Shown here: in pieces, positions 25,079-33,883 of the stretch
Numbering within the stretch: position 1 is the first letter of the stretch
Layout of the letters: every line of letters begins with the position of its first letter
Assembly (NCBI RefSeq): GCF_029870595.1
Contig: NZ_JAPDIR010000003.1
Coordinates: 365,006 to 424,258, forward strand
DNA from: Sphingomonas sp. CBMAI 2297
GTDB lineage: Bacteria; Pseudomonadota; Alphaproteobacteria; Sphingomonadales; Sphingomonadaceae
DNA: 59,253 nucleotides
Direction: 5' to 3'
Notes under the pieces: model-generated
Databases searched by the model: none
What the model saw: the letters and a program-made list of their open reading frames with translations, nothing else
What the model was told of the DNA's origin: nothing
Translations under genes and position numbers: made by a program

Positions 25079-26668
25079 ATGACCGCCAGATACGACGCCC
25101 TGATCATCGGGGGCGGGCACAACGGACTCGTCTGCGCCTTCTATCTCGCCCGCGCCGGCCTGAAGGTCCGGGTGCTGGAACGCCGCCATGTCGTCGGCGG
25201 CGCGGCGGTGACCGAGGAATTCCATCCGGGCTTCCGCAACTCCACCGCCAGCTACACGGTCAGCCTGCTCCGCCCCAAGGTGATCGCCGACATGAAGCTC
25301 CCGGCGCGCGGCTGGCGCGTGGTCGAGCGGCAGATCTCCAATTTCCTGCCGCACGATGGCGGCTATCTGAAGCTGGGCGGCGGGCATGCGCGCACCCGCG
25401 CCGAGTTCGCCCGCTTCTCGGCCCGGGATGCCGAGGCATTGCCCCGCTACGAGGAAGCGCTGGAGCGCGTCGCCGCGGTGCTGCGCGACATGGCGCTCAG
25501 GACGCCGCCCAATGCCGGCGGCGGCATCCGCGCGCTGCTCGCCGCCGCCGCGCAGGGCCGCAAGCTGGCGGGCATGCCGATCGAGGCGCAGCGCGACACG
25601 ATAGACCTGTTCGTGAAGTCGGCGCGCGACTTCCTCGATGGCTGGTTCGAGAATGACTATGTCAAGGCGGCCTTCGGCTTCGACGCCGTGGTCGGCAACT
25701 ATGCCAGCCCCGACACGCCCGGCAGCGCCTATGTGCTGCTCCACCATGTCTTCGGCGAAGTGAACGGCAAGAAGGGCGCCTGGGGCCATTCGATCGGCGG
25801 CATGGGCACGATCACCCGGCTGATGGCCGAAGCCTGTGCCGAGGCCGGGGCCGAGATCAGCCTGGAGGCCCCGGTCGCGAAGCTGCTGGTCGACGGGAAC
25901 CGAGTCGCCGGCGTGCGGCTGGAGAGCGGCGAGGAGATCGCGGCCGGCATCGTCGCCGCCAATATCGGCCCCGCCCTGCTCTATCGCCGGCTGGTCGACC
26001 GCGCCGACATGCCCGCCGACTTCGCCAGGCGGATGGACCGGTACAAGGCCGGCTCGGGCACCTTCCGGATGAACGTCGCGCTCTCCGAGCTGCCGGACTT
26101 CACGGTGCTGCCCGGCCCCGGCGAGCATCACACCGCCGGCATCATGATCTGCCCGACGCTCGACTATATGGACCGCGCCTATACGAGCGCGCGGGCCAGG
26201 GGCATGTCCGACGAGCCGATCGTCGAGATAACCATCCCCTCCACGGTGGACGACAGCCTCGCCCCGCCGGGCCGGCACGTCGCCGCGCTGTTCTGCCAGC
26301 AATTCGCGCCCGGCCTCGACTGGGACCGGCACCGCGAGGCCGCAGCCGACCGCATCATCGATACCGTCACCCGGCACGCGCCCAACTTCAAGGCATCGGT
26401 GATCGCGCGCCAGATCCACTCGCCGCTCGACCTGGAGCGCAAGTTCGGCCTGGTCGGCGGCGATATCATGCACGGCCACATGTCGCTCGACCAGCTCTGG
26501 GCCGCCCGCCCGGTGCTCGGCCATGGCGATTATCGCGGGCCGATCCGCGGGCTCTACATGTGCGGCGCCGGCACCCATCCCGGCGGCGGCGTCACCGGCG
26601 CGCCGGGGCACAATGCCGCGCACGAGATCCTAAGGGATCGCAGCCTCCTCGGCCGCCTGCTCGGCTGA
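25079..26668 (+). CDS. Phytoene-desaturase-like FAD oxidoreductase (PYROXD2-like)
   Basis: A 529-residue flavoprotein. ARYDALIIGGGHNGLVCAFY near the start is the FAD-binding GxGxxG dinucleotide fold, followed by VLERRHVVGGAAVTEEFHPG. The C-terminal GLYMCGAGTHPGGGVTGAPG is the second FAD motif of the carotenoid-desaturase/monoamine-oxidase superfamily. The ATG at 25079 has GAGGGAG upstream. There are no carotenoid genes beside it, so the PYROXD2-like subgroup (substrate unknown) fits better than a phytoene desaturase. Its 3' end overlaps the convergent permease gene by 39 bases. Confidence 0.88.
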   Translation: MTARYDALIIGGGHNGLVCAFYLARAGLKVRVLERRHVVGGAAVTEEFHPGFRNSTASYTVSLLRPKVIADMKLPARGWRVVERQISNFLPHDGGYLKLGGGHARTRAEFARFSARDAEALPRYEEALERVAAVLRDMALRTPPNAGGGIRALLAAAAQGRKLAGMPIEAQRDTIDLFVKSARDFLDGWFENDYVKAAFGFDAVVGNYASPDTPGSAYVLLHHVFGEVNGKKGAWGHSIGGMGTITRLMAEACAEAGAEISLEAPVAKLLVDGNRVAGVRLESGEEIAAGIVAANIGPALLYRRLVDRADMPADFARRMDRYKAGSGTFRMNVALSELPDFTVLPGPGEHHTAGIMICPTLDYMDRAYTSARARGMSDEPIVEITIPSTVDDSLAPPGRHVAALFCQQFAPGLDWDRHREAAADRIIDTVTRHAPNFKASVIARQIHSPLDLERKFGLVGGDIMHGHMSLDQLWAARPVLGHGDYRGPIRGLYMCGAGTHPGGGVTGAPGHNAAHEILRDRSLLGRLLG

Positions 26669-27922
26669 GCCGCGCATCAGGTAGAGCGGGATCGCCGTCG
26701 CCATCAGCAACAGGCTGAGCCCGATCGCCTCATAGCCCGCCCCCCAGATCGCCCAGAGCGCGAAGACCAGCCCGATGGCGGCGGCGGGCCGCATCACGCC
26801 CAGCACCAGCGCGGACAGGCAGGTGCCGGCATAGAACCACAGCGTCGCCGCCGTCGTCACCCGCAGCATGAAGTCGTAGATGGCGGCGGTATCGCGCGAG
26901 ACGTTGCTGAGCACCAGCACGCTGGCGAGCAGGCTCGACGCGAGCAGCGCCGCCACCGGCACGTCACGCCCGCTGGTCCGGCCGATCCGGGCGGGGATCA
27001 CGCCCGCGCGCGCCATGCCCAGCGGCACCTCGCCCTGCAGCAGCACCCAGCCGTTGAGCGCGCCGATCGCGGCCACCGCGGCGAAGCCGGCCACCGCCAG
27101 CCCGGCCCAATGCCCCCAGAAGGTCTCGACGAACAGCGCCACCGGCGCGTTGGCGCCCGCCACCGATCCCTGCGGCATCGCGAAGATGATCCCCGAACAG
27201 GCGATCAGATACAGCAGCCCGGTCAGCCCCACGCCGGTCAGCGTCGCGCGCGGGATGGTCCGGGCCGGATCGCGCACCCGCTCGGCCGCGACCCCGGCGC
27301 ATTCGAACCCGACCATCGCGAAGAAGGCGAGCGTCACCGCCGATGCCAGCTGGCCGGCATCGAACGGCGTGTGCGGATGCGCGCTGGCGGCGAGCTCGCC
27401 CTTCGCGCCGAGCTGGGCGAGCAGCAGCACGATCGCGACGAGCGGCACCAGCTTGACCAGGGTCGTCACGACCTGGAACTCGCCGGCGGCCCGCGCCCCG
27501 CGCAGGTTGAGCAGCGTGATCCCCCAGAGCAGCGCCACCGCCGCCAGTACCAGGCTGAGCGAGGATTCGGCCAGCGGCGGCCAGAATACCGCCAGATAAC
27601 GCACCGCGGTGAGCGCGATGAACGCGTTCGCCGCCCACACGCCCACCCACATCGTCCAGGCGATCAGCACGCCGGGGAGCGGCCCGAGCGCGCGCGCGCA
27701 GATCGCCAGCGTTCCCGTCGCCTCGGGCATCGCGCGCGAGAGGCCGGCGATCACCCAGGCGATCACCAGCGCGCCCGCGATCGCCGCGATCCAGGCCGCC
27801 ACGCTGGTGAAGCCATAGGGCGCGAGCTGGGCGGGCAATGCGAAGAAGCCCGAGCCGATCATGTTGCCGATCACCAGCGCGGTCGCCGTCCAGAAGCCGA
27901 ATGGCCGCTTCGATTCCGTCAT
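26630..27922 (-). CDS. APC-superfamily amino acid permease
   Basis: A 430-residue transporter with about twelve membrane segments. Helix 1 carries ALVIGNMIGSGFFALPAQLA, with the unwound GxG substrate site of APC carriers; AFFAMVGFECAGVAAERVRD is the conserved helix 6 region. ATG 27922 is chosen since GGGGGGA lies five bases upstream; 27928 is the alternative. Likely a proton-coupled amino acid or amine exchanger of the AdiC/PotE type. It is 19 bases downstream of the CinA-like gene and may be cotranscribed with it. Confidence 0.87.
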   Translation of the reverse strand: MTESKRPFGFWTATALVIGNMIGSGFFALPAQLAPYGFTSVAAWIAAIAGALVIAWVIAGLSRAMPEATGTLAICARALGPLPGVLIAWTMWVGVWAANAFIALTAVRYLAVFWPPLAESSLSLVLAAVALLWGITLLNLRGARAAGEFQVVTTLVKLVPLVAIVLLLAQLGAKGELAASAHPHTPFDAGQLASAVTLAFFAMVGFECAGVAAERVRDPARTIPRATLTGVGLTGLLYLIACSGIIFAMPQGSVAGANAPVALFVETFWGHWAGLAVAGFAAVAAIGALNGWVLLQGEVPLGMARAGVIPARIGRTSGRDVPVAALLASSLLASVLVLSNVSRDTAAIYDFMLRVTTAATLWFYAGTCLSALVLGVMRPAAAIGLVFALWAIWGAGYEAIGLSLLLMATAIPLYLMRGSAEQAAEEAAIP

Positions 27923-27941
27923 GCCCATCCCCCCGGGAAAG

Positions 27942-28697
27942 TCAGATCCCGCCTTCGACCGCTTCAAGCCCCCGCTCCGCCAGCCCCCGGATCAGCGCGT
28001 CTCCGCACGCATCGAGCAGCGCCTGCTCGGTCGCGCGGACCACGAAGTTCGCGCCGGTGCGGCCGTCGCGGAAAAAGGGATAGCTGCCGATCGCCACGCC
28101 TTCGTGCGCGCGCTCGGTCTCGCCCAGGAACTCGGCGATCTCGCTCTCCGCCACCCAGGCGCCGATCGTGCGCGAAAGCACCGGGCGCCCGCCTTCCAGC
28201 GTGCCGGTCAGCGCGTCGAGCATGCCCGCGGTGATGTGCGGCACCCCCGCCAGGATGAAGAGATTGCCCAGGCGGATGCCCGGCGCGCCGGACATGCGAT
28301 TCGGGATCAGCTCGGCGCCCTCCGGCACCCGCGCCATCCGCAGCCGCGCGTCGGTCAGCCCGCCGCGCGTCTCGTAATAGCGCTCCAGCACCGCCCGGGC
28401 CTGGGGATGGATCACCACGCCGACGCCCAGGGCCACCGCGATGGCATCGACGGTGATGTCGTCGTGCGTCGGCCCGATCCCGCCGGTCGTGAAGCAATAG
28501 TCATAGCGTTCGCGCAGCGCGTTCACCGCCTCGACGATCCGCCCCTCGACATCGGGGACCACCCGCACCTCGGCCAGGCGGATGCCCTGCACGTTCAGCC
28601 AGCTCGCGATCTGGGCGATGTTCTTGTCCTGCGTGCGGCCCGAGAGGATCTCGTCGCCGATCACCGCCAGCCCAGCCGTCCAGATGCGTTCGCCCAT
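27942..28697 (-). CDS. CinA-like molybdopterin-binding domain protein
   Basis: A 251-residue protein with the MoaB/MogA-type fold of CinA's N-terminal domain. AGLAVIGDEILSGRTQDKN, TTGGIGPTHDDITVDAIA and ARVPEGAELIPN are its hallmarks, and GNLFILAGVPHI follows. The C-terminal nicotinamide-mononucleotide deamidase domain of full CinA is absent, as in the COG1058-only short form. It may be an ADP-ribose pyrophosphatase, as reported for COG1058 proteins, which would be relevant to the NAD cluster 10 kb away. Divergent from the PqqB-like gene. Confidence 0.88.
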   Translation of the reverse strand: MGERIWTAGLAVIGDEILSGRTQDKNIAQIASWLNVQGIRLAEVRVVPDVEGRIVEAVNALRERYDYCFTTGGIGPTHDDITVDAIAVALGVGVVIHPQARAVLERYYETRGGLTDARLRMARVPEGAELIPNRMSGAPGIRLGNLFILAGVPHITAGMLDALTGTLEGGRPVLSRTIGAWVAESEIAEFLGETERAHEGVAIGSYPFFRDGRTGANFVVRATEQALLDACGDALIRGLAERGLEAVEGGI

Positions 28698-28743
28698 GGG
28701 ACCGGCATAGACGCATGCGCCGTCCGCGCCTAGCGTTCCGATC

Positions 28744-29679
28744 ATGCTTTCGACGCTCGCCGCGCTCGCGCTTTCCGCCGCCGCTCCCTGCCAGGCCGAG
28801 CTGGTGGTGCTCGGCACCTCGCAGGATGCCGGCACGCCCCAGATCGGCCATCCCGAAGACCCCGCCTGGCGCGATCCCGCGCTGCGGGCCTGGGCCGCCT
28901 CGCTCGCCCTGGTCGATCACGCGAGCGGCGCGCGCTACCTGTTCGACGCCACGCCGGACCTGCGCGAGCAGCTGGAATGGCTCGACGTGCACGACCCGAA
29001 GCGCACGCCGGGCCTCGGCATCGACGGCATCTTCCTCACCCATGCGCATATCGGCCATTATGCCGGCCTGATGTTCCTCGGCCGGGAATCGGCGAACAGC
29101 CGGGGCGTTCCCGTCCATGCGATGCCGCGCATGGCCGAGTTCCTGAGGAGCAACGGACCCTGGAGCCAGCTCGTCAGCCTGGACAATATCGCGCTCCGGC
29201 CGCTCGCCGCCGGCGCCGCTACCCGGCTGCCCGACGGCATCACCGTCACCCCCTATCTCGTCCCGCACCGCGACGAATATTCGGAAACGGTGGGCTTCGT
29301 CATCGCCGGCCGCGGGCGAAGCGCGCTCTACCTCCCGGACATCGACGGCTGGGACAAATGGGACCAGCGGCTCGAGGACATGCTGGCCCGGGTGGACATG
29401 GCCTATCTCGACGGCACCTTCTTCGACGATACCGAGCTCGGCGATCCGGCGCGGATGAAGAGCGTTCCCCATCCCCGCATCGCCGACACGATCCGCCGCC
29501 TGCCGCCCGCGCTTGCCACCAAGGTCCGCTTCATCCACCTGAACCACACCAATCCGGCGCGCTTCCCCGATGCGGCGAAGCGCCGCGCGGCGGAGAGCAG
29601 CGGCGCGGGCTTCGCCACGCTCGGCGAGCGCTTCTGCCTCTCGCAACCGGGCGCCGATGCGCCTATATCGCCACGATGA
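28744..29679 (+). CDS. PqqB-like MBL-fold hydrolase, exported
   Basis: A 311-residue metallo-beta-lactamase-fold protein. A short hydrophobic leader (MLSTLAALALSAAAPCQA) precedes LVVLGTSQDAGTPQIGH, which resembles the start of PqqB. FLTHAHIGHYAGLMFLG near residue 100 is the HxHxxH-type metal motif with Ile replacing the usual Asp, and VPHRDEYSETVGFVI and LNHTNPA complete the pattern. No PQQ genes are nearby, so the PqqB label describes the fold family only. It is coupled to map by an ATGA overlap. Confidence 0.85.
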   Translation: MLSTLAALALSAAAPCQAELVVLGTSQDAGTPQIGHPEDPAWRDPALRAWAASLALVDHASGARYLFDATPDLREQLEWLDVHDPKRTPGLGIDGIFLTHAHIGHYAGLMFLGRESANSRGVPVHAMPRMAEFLRSNGPWSQLVSLDNIALRPLAAGAATRLPDGITVTPYLVPHRDEYSETVGFVIAGRGRSALYLPDIDGWDKWDQRLEDMLARVDMAYLDGTFFDDTELGDPARMKSVPHPRIADTIRRLPPALATKVRFIHLNHTNPARFPDAAKRRAAESSGAGFATLGERFCLSQPGADAPISPR

Positions 29680-30500
29680 CCGAATATGTGACCGTTACCG
29701 CCGACATGCCCCAGGCCCGTGACGGGGCGATCAAGCTCCACGGCCCCGCGGGCTTCGAGGGCATGCGCCGCGCCGGCCGCCTCGGCGCCGAGATTCTCGA
29801 CGCGCTCGTCCCCCATGTCGTGCCGGGCGTCGCCACCGCCGAACTGGACGACATCGTCCGCGAGATGACCGTCGCCGCCGGCGGCGTGCCCGCCACGCTC
29901 GGCTATCGCGGCTATACGCACAGCTGCTGCATCTCGATCAACCATGTCGTCTGCCACGGCATCCCGAGCGACAAGACGCTGAAGGACGGCGATATCGTCA
30001 ATATCGACGTGACGCCGATGCTCGACGGCTGGCACGGCGACACCAGCCGCATGTTCCTGGTCGGCGATGTCGGCATCAAGGCACGCCGGCTGGTCGACGT
30101 CACCTATGAGTGCCTGATGCTCGGGCTCGAACAGGCCAGGCCCGGCAACCATCTCGGCGACGTCGCCCATGCCATCCAGCGCCATGCCGAGAAGCATCGC
30201 TACGGCGTGGTCCGTGATTTCTGCGGGCACGGCCTCGGCCAGATCTTCCACGACGCGCCCGAAGTCGTCCATGTCGGCCGCCCCGGCACCGGCCCGGAGC
30301 TGCGCCCCGGCATGTTCTTCACCGTCGAGCCGATGATCAACATCGGCCGGCCGGACGTGAAGCTGCTCGACGACGGCTGGACCGCGGTGACGCGGGACCG
30401 GTCGCTCTCGGCCCAGTTCGAGCACTCGATCGGCATCACCGAGACCGGCTGCGAGATCTTCACCAAGAGCCCCAGGGGCCTCGACAACCCGCCCTATTGA
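29676..30500 (+). CDS. map: Methionine aminopeptidase, type I
   Basis: A 274-residue enzyme removing the initiator Met from nascent proteins. The five metal ligands of MetAP are visible: Asp in DIVNIDVTPMLDGWHGDTSR (two Asp), His in FCGHGLGQIFHDAP, Glu in FFTVEPMINIG, and Glu in AQFEHSIGITE. The His-bearing SCCISINHVVCHGIP near residue 85 is the substrate pocket. The start overlaps the MBL gene stop. Coupling of map with a PqqB-like hydrolase is unusual, since map more often sits near rpsB or secY. Confidence 0.96.
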   Translation: MTEYVTVTADMPQARDGAIKLHGPAGFEGMRRAGRLGAEILDALVPHVVPGVATAELDDIVREMTVAAGGVPATLGYRGYTHSCCISINHVVCHGIPSDKTLKDGDIVNIDVTPMLDGWHGDTSRMFLVGDVGIKARRLVDVTYECLMLGLEQARPGNHLGDVAHAIQRHAEKHRYGVVRDFCGHGLGQIFHDAPEVVHVGRPGTGPELRPGMFFTVEPMINIGRPDVKLLDDGWTAVTRDRSLSAQFEHSIGITETGCEIFTKSPRGLDNPPY

Positions 30501-30870
30501 AGCACCCGGCCCGCCTTGTCGCAGCACTCCGCGACGGCCTGTTGAGAGCCCGCACCGGCCCAGATCATCGCAACGGCCTAAGTCCCGCAACGGCCTAAGT
30601 CCCGCAACGGGTTGCGTCCGCCAGCGGCCGGAGGGCCGGGCGGACGCATGCGGCGGGTGGAGGGAGTGGGCCGCACCGCCGCCGGGGCTCGACTGCCCGC
30701 GCCAAGTCAAGCGCGAGCCGATTCGAACAATTCGCATGATAAATCCCCAGATCGACTGAGGAGTCAATGCGAGTTGCCGGAGACATTATTCCCATTTTGG
30801 ACACTATTACTTCACGGAAATAGTAAACGGCAGTACGTAAATTATGGAATTTTCGGGAAACGACCCGTCT
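30501..30870. other. Intergenic, partly AT-rich, with short direct repeats
   Basis: Between map and the small minus-strand gene I find no supported coding sequence. The first part has a 17-base direct repeat (30571-30611). From about 30700 to 30860 composition shifts sharply to A/T, unlike the rest of the window, which could mark a promoter region or acquired DNA. Confidence 0.5.
30571..30611. repeat. 17-base tandem direct repeat
   Basis: GCAACGGCCTAAGTCCC occurs at 30571-30587 and 30588-30604, followed by a partial third copy GCAACGG. The end GCAACGGGTTGC is also palindromic. No function evident. Confidence 0.8.
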
Positions 30871-31699
<829 letters not shown>

Positions 31700-31792
31700 C
31701 GCGCCGCAACATAGCGTCGATGTAGCGCCCGTTTTGGGCAAGATTCTTTCCCGATTCGTCGGGTCAACGAAAGAGAGCGAAAGGGCTTAACA

Positions 31793-33205
31793 ATGGCGAA
31801 TTCGGCCAGCGACGTTCTGAAGATGGTGAAGGACAACGAGATCGAGTGGATCGATCTCCGCTTCACCGATCCCAAGGGCAAGTGGCAGCACCTCACCATG
31901 GTCGCCAAGGTGATCGGCGAGGACGAGCTGACCGACGGCCTGATGTTCGACGGCTCCTCGATCGAGGGCTGGAAGGCGATCAACGAATCCGACATGATCC
32001 TGAAGCCGGATCTGGACGCGGTGTGGATCGATCCCTTCTCGGCCACCCCGATGCTGATCCTGGTCTGCGACATCGTCGAGCCCTCGACCGGCGAGCTCTA
32101 TGCCCGCGACCCGCGCAGCACCGCGAAGCGCTCGGAAGCCTATCTCAAGTCGCTCGGCATCGGCGACACCGTCTATGTCGGCCCCGAGGCCGAGTTCTTC
32201 ATGTTCGACGATGTCCGCTTCGAGAACAGCTACTCGACCAGCTACTACGCGATCGACGACATCGAGCTGCCGGGCAATTCGGGCAAGGAATATGAGGCCG
32301 GCAATCTCGGCCACCGTCCGCGCGCCAAGGGCGGCTATTTCCCCGTCGCCCCGGTCGACTCGGCCGTCGACATCCGCGGCGAGATGGTCGCGACGATGCT
32401 CGAGATGGGCCTGCCCTGCGACAAGCATCACCACGAGGTCGCCGCGGCGCAGCACGAGCTGGGCCTGACCTATGGCACGCTGGTCCAGACCGCCGACCGC
32501 ATGCAGATCTACAAATATGTCGTGCACCAGGTCGCGCATGCGTACGGCAAGACCGCGACCTTCATGCCGAAGCCGATCAAGGAAGATAACGGCTCGGGCA
32601 TGCACACCCATATCTCGATCTGGGAAAAGGGCGCCAACACCTTCGCGGGCAATGGCTATGCCGGCCTGTCGGACGCCTGCCTCTATTTCATCGGCGGCGT
32701 GATCAAGCACGCCAAGGCGCTCAACGCCTTCACCAACCCGACCACCAACAGCTACAAGCGCTTGGTGCCGGGCTATGAGGCGCCGGTGCTCCTCGCCTAT
32801 TCGTCGCGCAACCGCTCGGCTTCGTGCCGCATCCCGTACGGCGCCGGCACCAAGGCGAAGCGCGTCGAGTTCCGCTTCCCGGACGCGCTGGCCAACCCGT
32901 ATCTCTGCTATGCGGCGCTGCTGATGGCCGGCCTGGACGGCATCCAGAACAAGATCCACCCGGGCGACCCGATGGACAAGAACCTGTACGACCTGCCGCC
33001 GGCCGAGCTGTCGCAGGTGCCGACGGTGTGCGGCTCGCTCCGCGAGGCGCTCGACAGCCTGGAAGCCGATATGGACTTCCTGCTCAAGGGCGACGTGTTC
33101 TCGAAGGACCAGATCGAGGCCTATGTCGAGATCAAGCGCGGCGAGGTCGCCCGCTGGGAGATGACGCCGTCGCCGGTCGAGTACGACATGTATTATTCGG
33201 CCTGA
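31793..33205 (+). CDS. glnA: Glutamine synthetase, type I
   Basis: A 470-residue dodecameric enzyme making glutamine from glutamate, ammonia and [18 protein letters not shown] near residue 50, [12 protein letters not shown] near 130, [12 protein letters not shown] near 265 and [11 protein letters not shown] near 340 are the active-site blocks. NLYDLPPAE near 398 holds the Tyr that GlnE adenylylates, so the enzyme is of the regulated GSI-beta class. It is preceded by glnB and followed by a strong terminator. Confidence 0.98.
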   Translation: MANSASDVLKMVKDNEIEWIDLRFTDPKGKWQHLTMVAKVIGEDELTDGLMFDGSSIEGWKAINESDMILKPDLDAVWIDPFSATPMLILVCDIVEPSTGELYARDPRSTAKRSEAYLKSLGIGDTVYVGPEAEFFMFDDVRFENSYSTSYYAIDDIELPGNSGKEYEAGNLGHRPRAKGGYFPVAPVDSAVDIRGEMVATMLEMGLPCDKHHHEVAAAQHELGLTYGTLVQTADRMQIYKYVVHQVAHAYGKTATFMPKPIKEDNGSGMHTHISIWEKGANTFAGNGYAGLSDACLYFIGGVIKHAKALNAFTNPTTNSYKRLVPGYEAPVLLAYSSRNRSASCRIPYGAGTKAKRVEFRFPDALANPYLCYAALLMAGLDGIQNKIHPGDPMDKNLYDLPPAELSQVPTVCGSLREALDSLEADMDFLLKGDVFSKDQIEAYVEIKRGEVARWEMTPSPVEYDMYYSA

Positions 33206-33229
33206 TCCGCGCGAAATCAGACGATGCGG

Positions 33230-33262
33230 AAGGGCGTCCGGGGAAACCCGGGCGCCCTTTCC
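33230..33262 (+). terminator. Intrinsic terminator of glnB-glnA
   Basis: AAGGGCGTCCGGG pairs with CCCGGGCGCCCTT around a GAAA loop (13 pairs, one G-T), followed by a short T run. It begins 25 bases after the glnA stop. Confidence 0.88.
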
Positions 33263-33358
33263 GTTTCGGGAGCCTCGCGCGCCGCCGCCGGACTCGACGT
33301 GCCCCGCCCGCGCGCATTAGGCTGGCCGGATCCGCCCTACCCGCAACAAGGAGCCGAG

Positions 33359-33805
33359 ATGGACGAGGATGATCGCCCCGCCGACAAGGCGCCGCCGCGT
33401 GCGCCGGGTCCCGCGACGCTGCCCGAAATTCCGGGCCTGGGCTCGATTCCGCCCATCGGCGCGCTGCCCATTCCCCTCGGCCTCCCGCCCGGGGACGTGA
33501 TCGCCGAAGGCCTCGGCATCAAGAGCCTCACGGCGCAATTCCCCGGCATCGGCCTGCCGTTCCTGCCCATCCCACCCCAAGCTGCGCCGCAGGGCATTTT
33601 CGGGCATGCCATCGGCAAGCTCGGCGCTCCGCTGGGCGGCGCGCTCGCCATCCATCCCGACTCGCAGACAGGGCCGGGTATCCAGATCGGGAGCGTGGCG
33701 GGCCAGATCGGCTCCTTCCTCCCCTTCTCCGCCGCTCCGATCCCCGGAGGCGTGCCCGGAGCCGCGCCGGCCGCGCCGGACAAGGACGACCCGCCGCCTT
33801 CCTGA
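33359..33805 (+). CDS. Pro/Gly-rich hypothetical protein
   Basis: A 148-residue protein starting with an acidic/basic segment (MDEDDRPADKAPPRAP), then a hydrophobic low-complexity body of Pro, Gly, Ile and Leu (EIPGLGSIPPIGALPIPLGL). It ends in an acidic Pro tail. ATG 33359 has AAGGAG six bases upstream, which argues for this strand over several overlapping antisense frames. No domain recognised. The repeated PxxG texture suggests an extended or self-associating polypeptide. Confidence 0.62.
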   Translation: MDEDDRPADKAPPRAPGPATLPEIPGLGSIPPIGALPIPLGLPPGDVIAEGLGIKSLTAQFPGIGLPFLPIPPQAAPQGIFGHAIGKLGAPLGGALAIHPDSQTGPGIQIGSVAGQIGSFLPFSAAPIPGGVPGAAPAAPDKDDPPPS

Positions 33806-33834
33806 TGCCGCCCGAACGCGCGGGGCGGCGGGCA

Positions 33835-33864
33835 AAAACACGCCCGGCCCCGAAGGACCGGGCG
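33835..33864 (-). terminator. Terminator of the TonB receptor gene
   Basis: CGCCCGG (33841-33847) pairs with CCGGGCG (33858-33864), with an inner CC/GG pair. On the minus strand the hairpin is followed by TGTTTTT. On the plus strand it is followed by a T run further off, so it may work both ways. Confidence 0.7.
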
Positions 33865-33883
33865 CATTCCCCCTTTTAACCCG

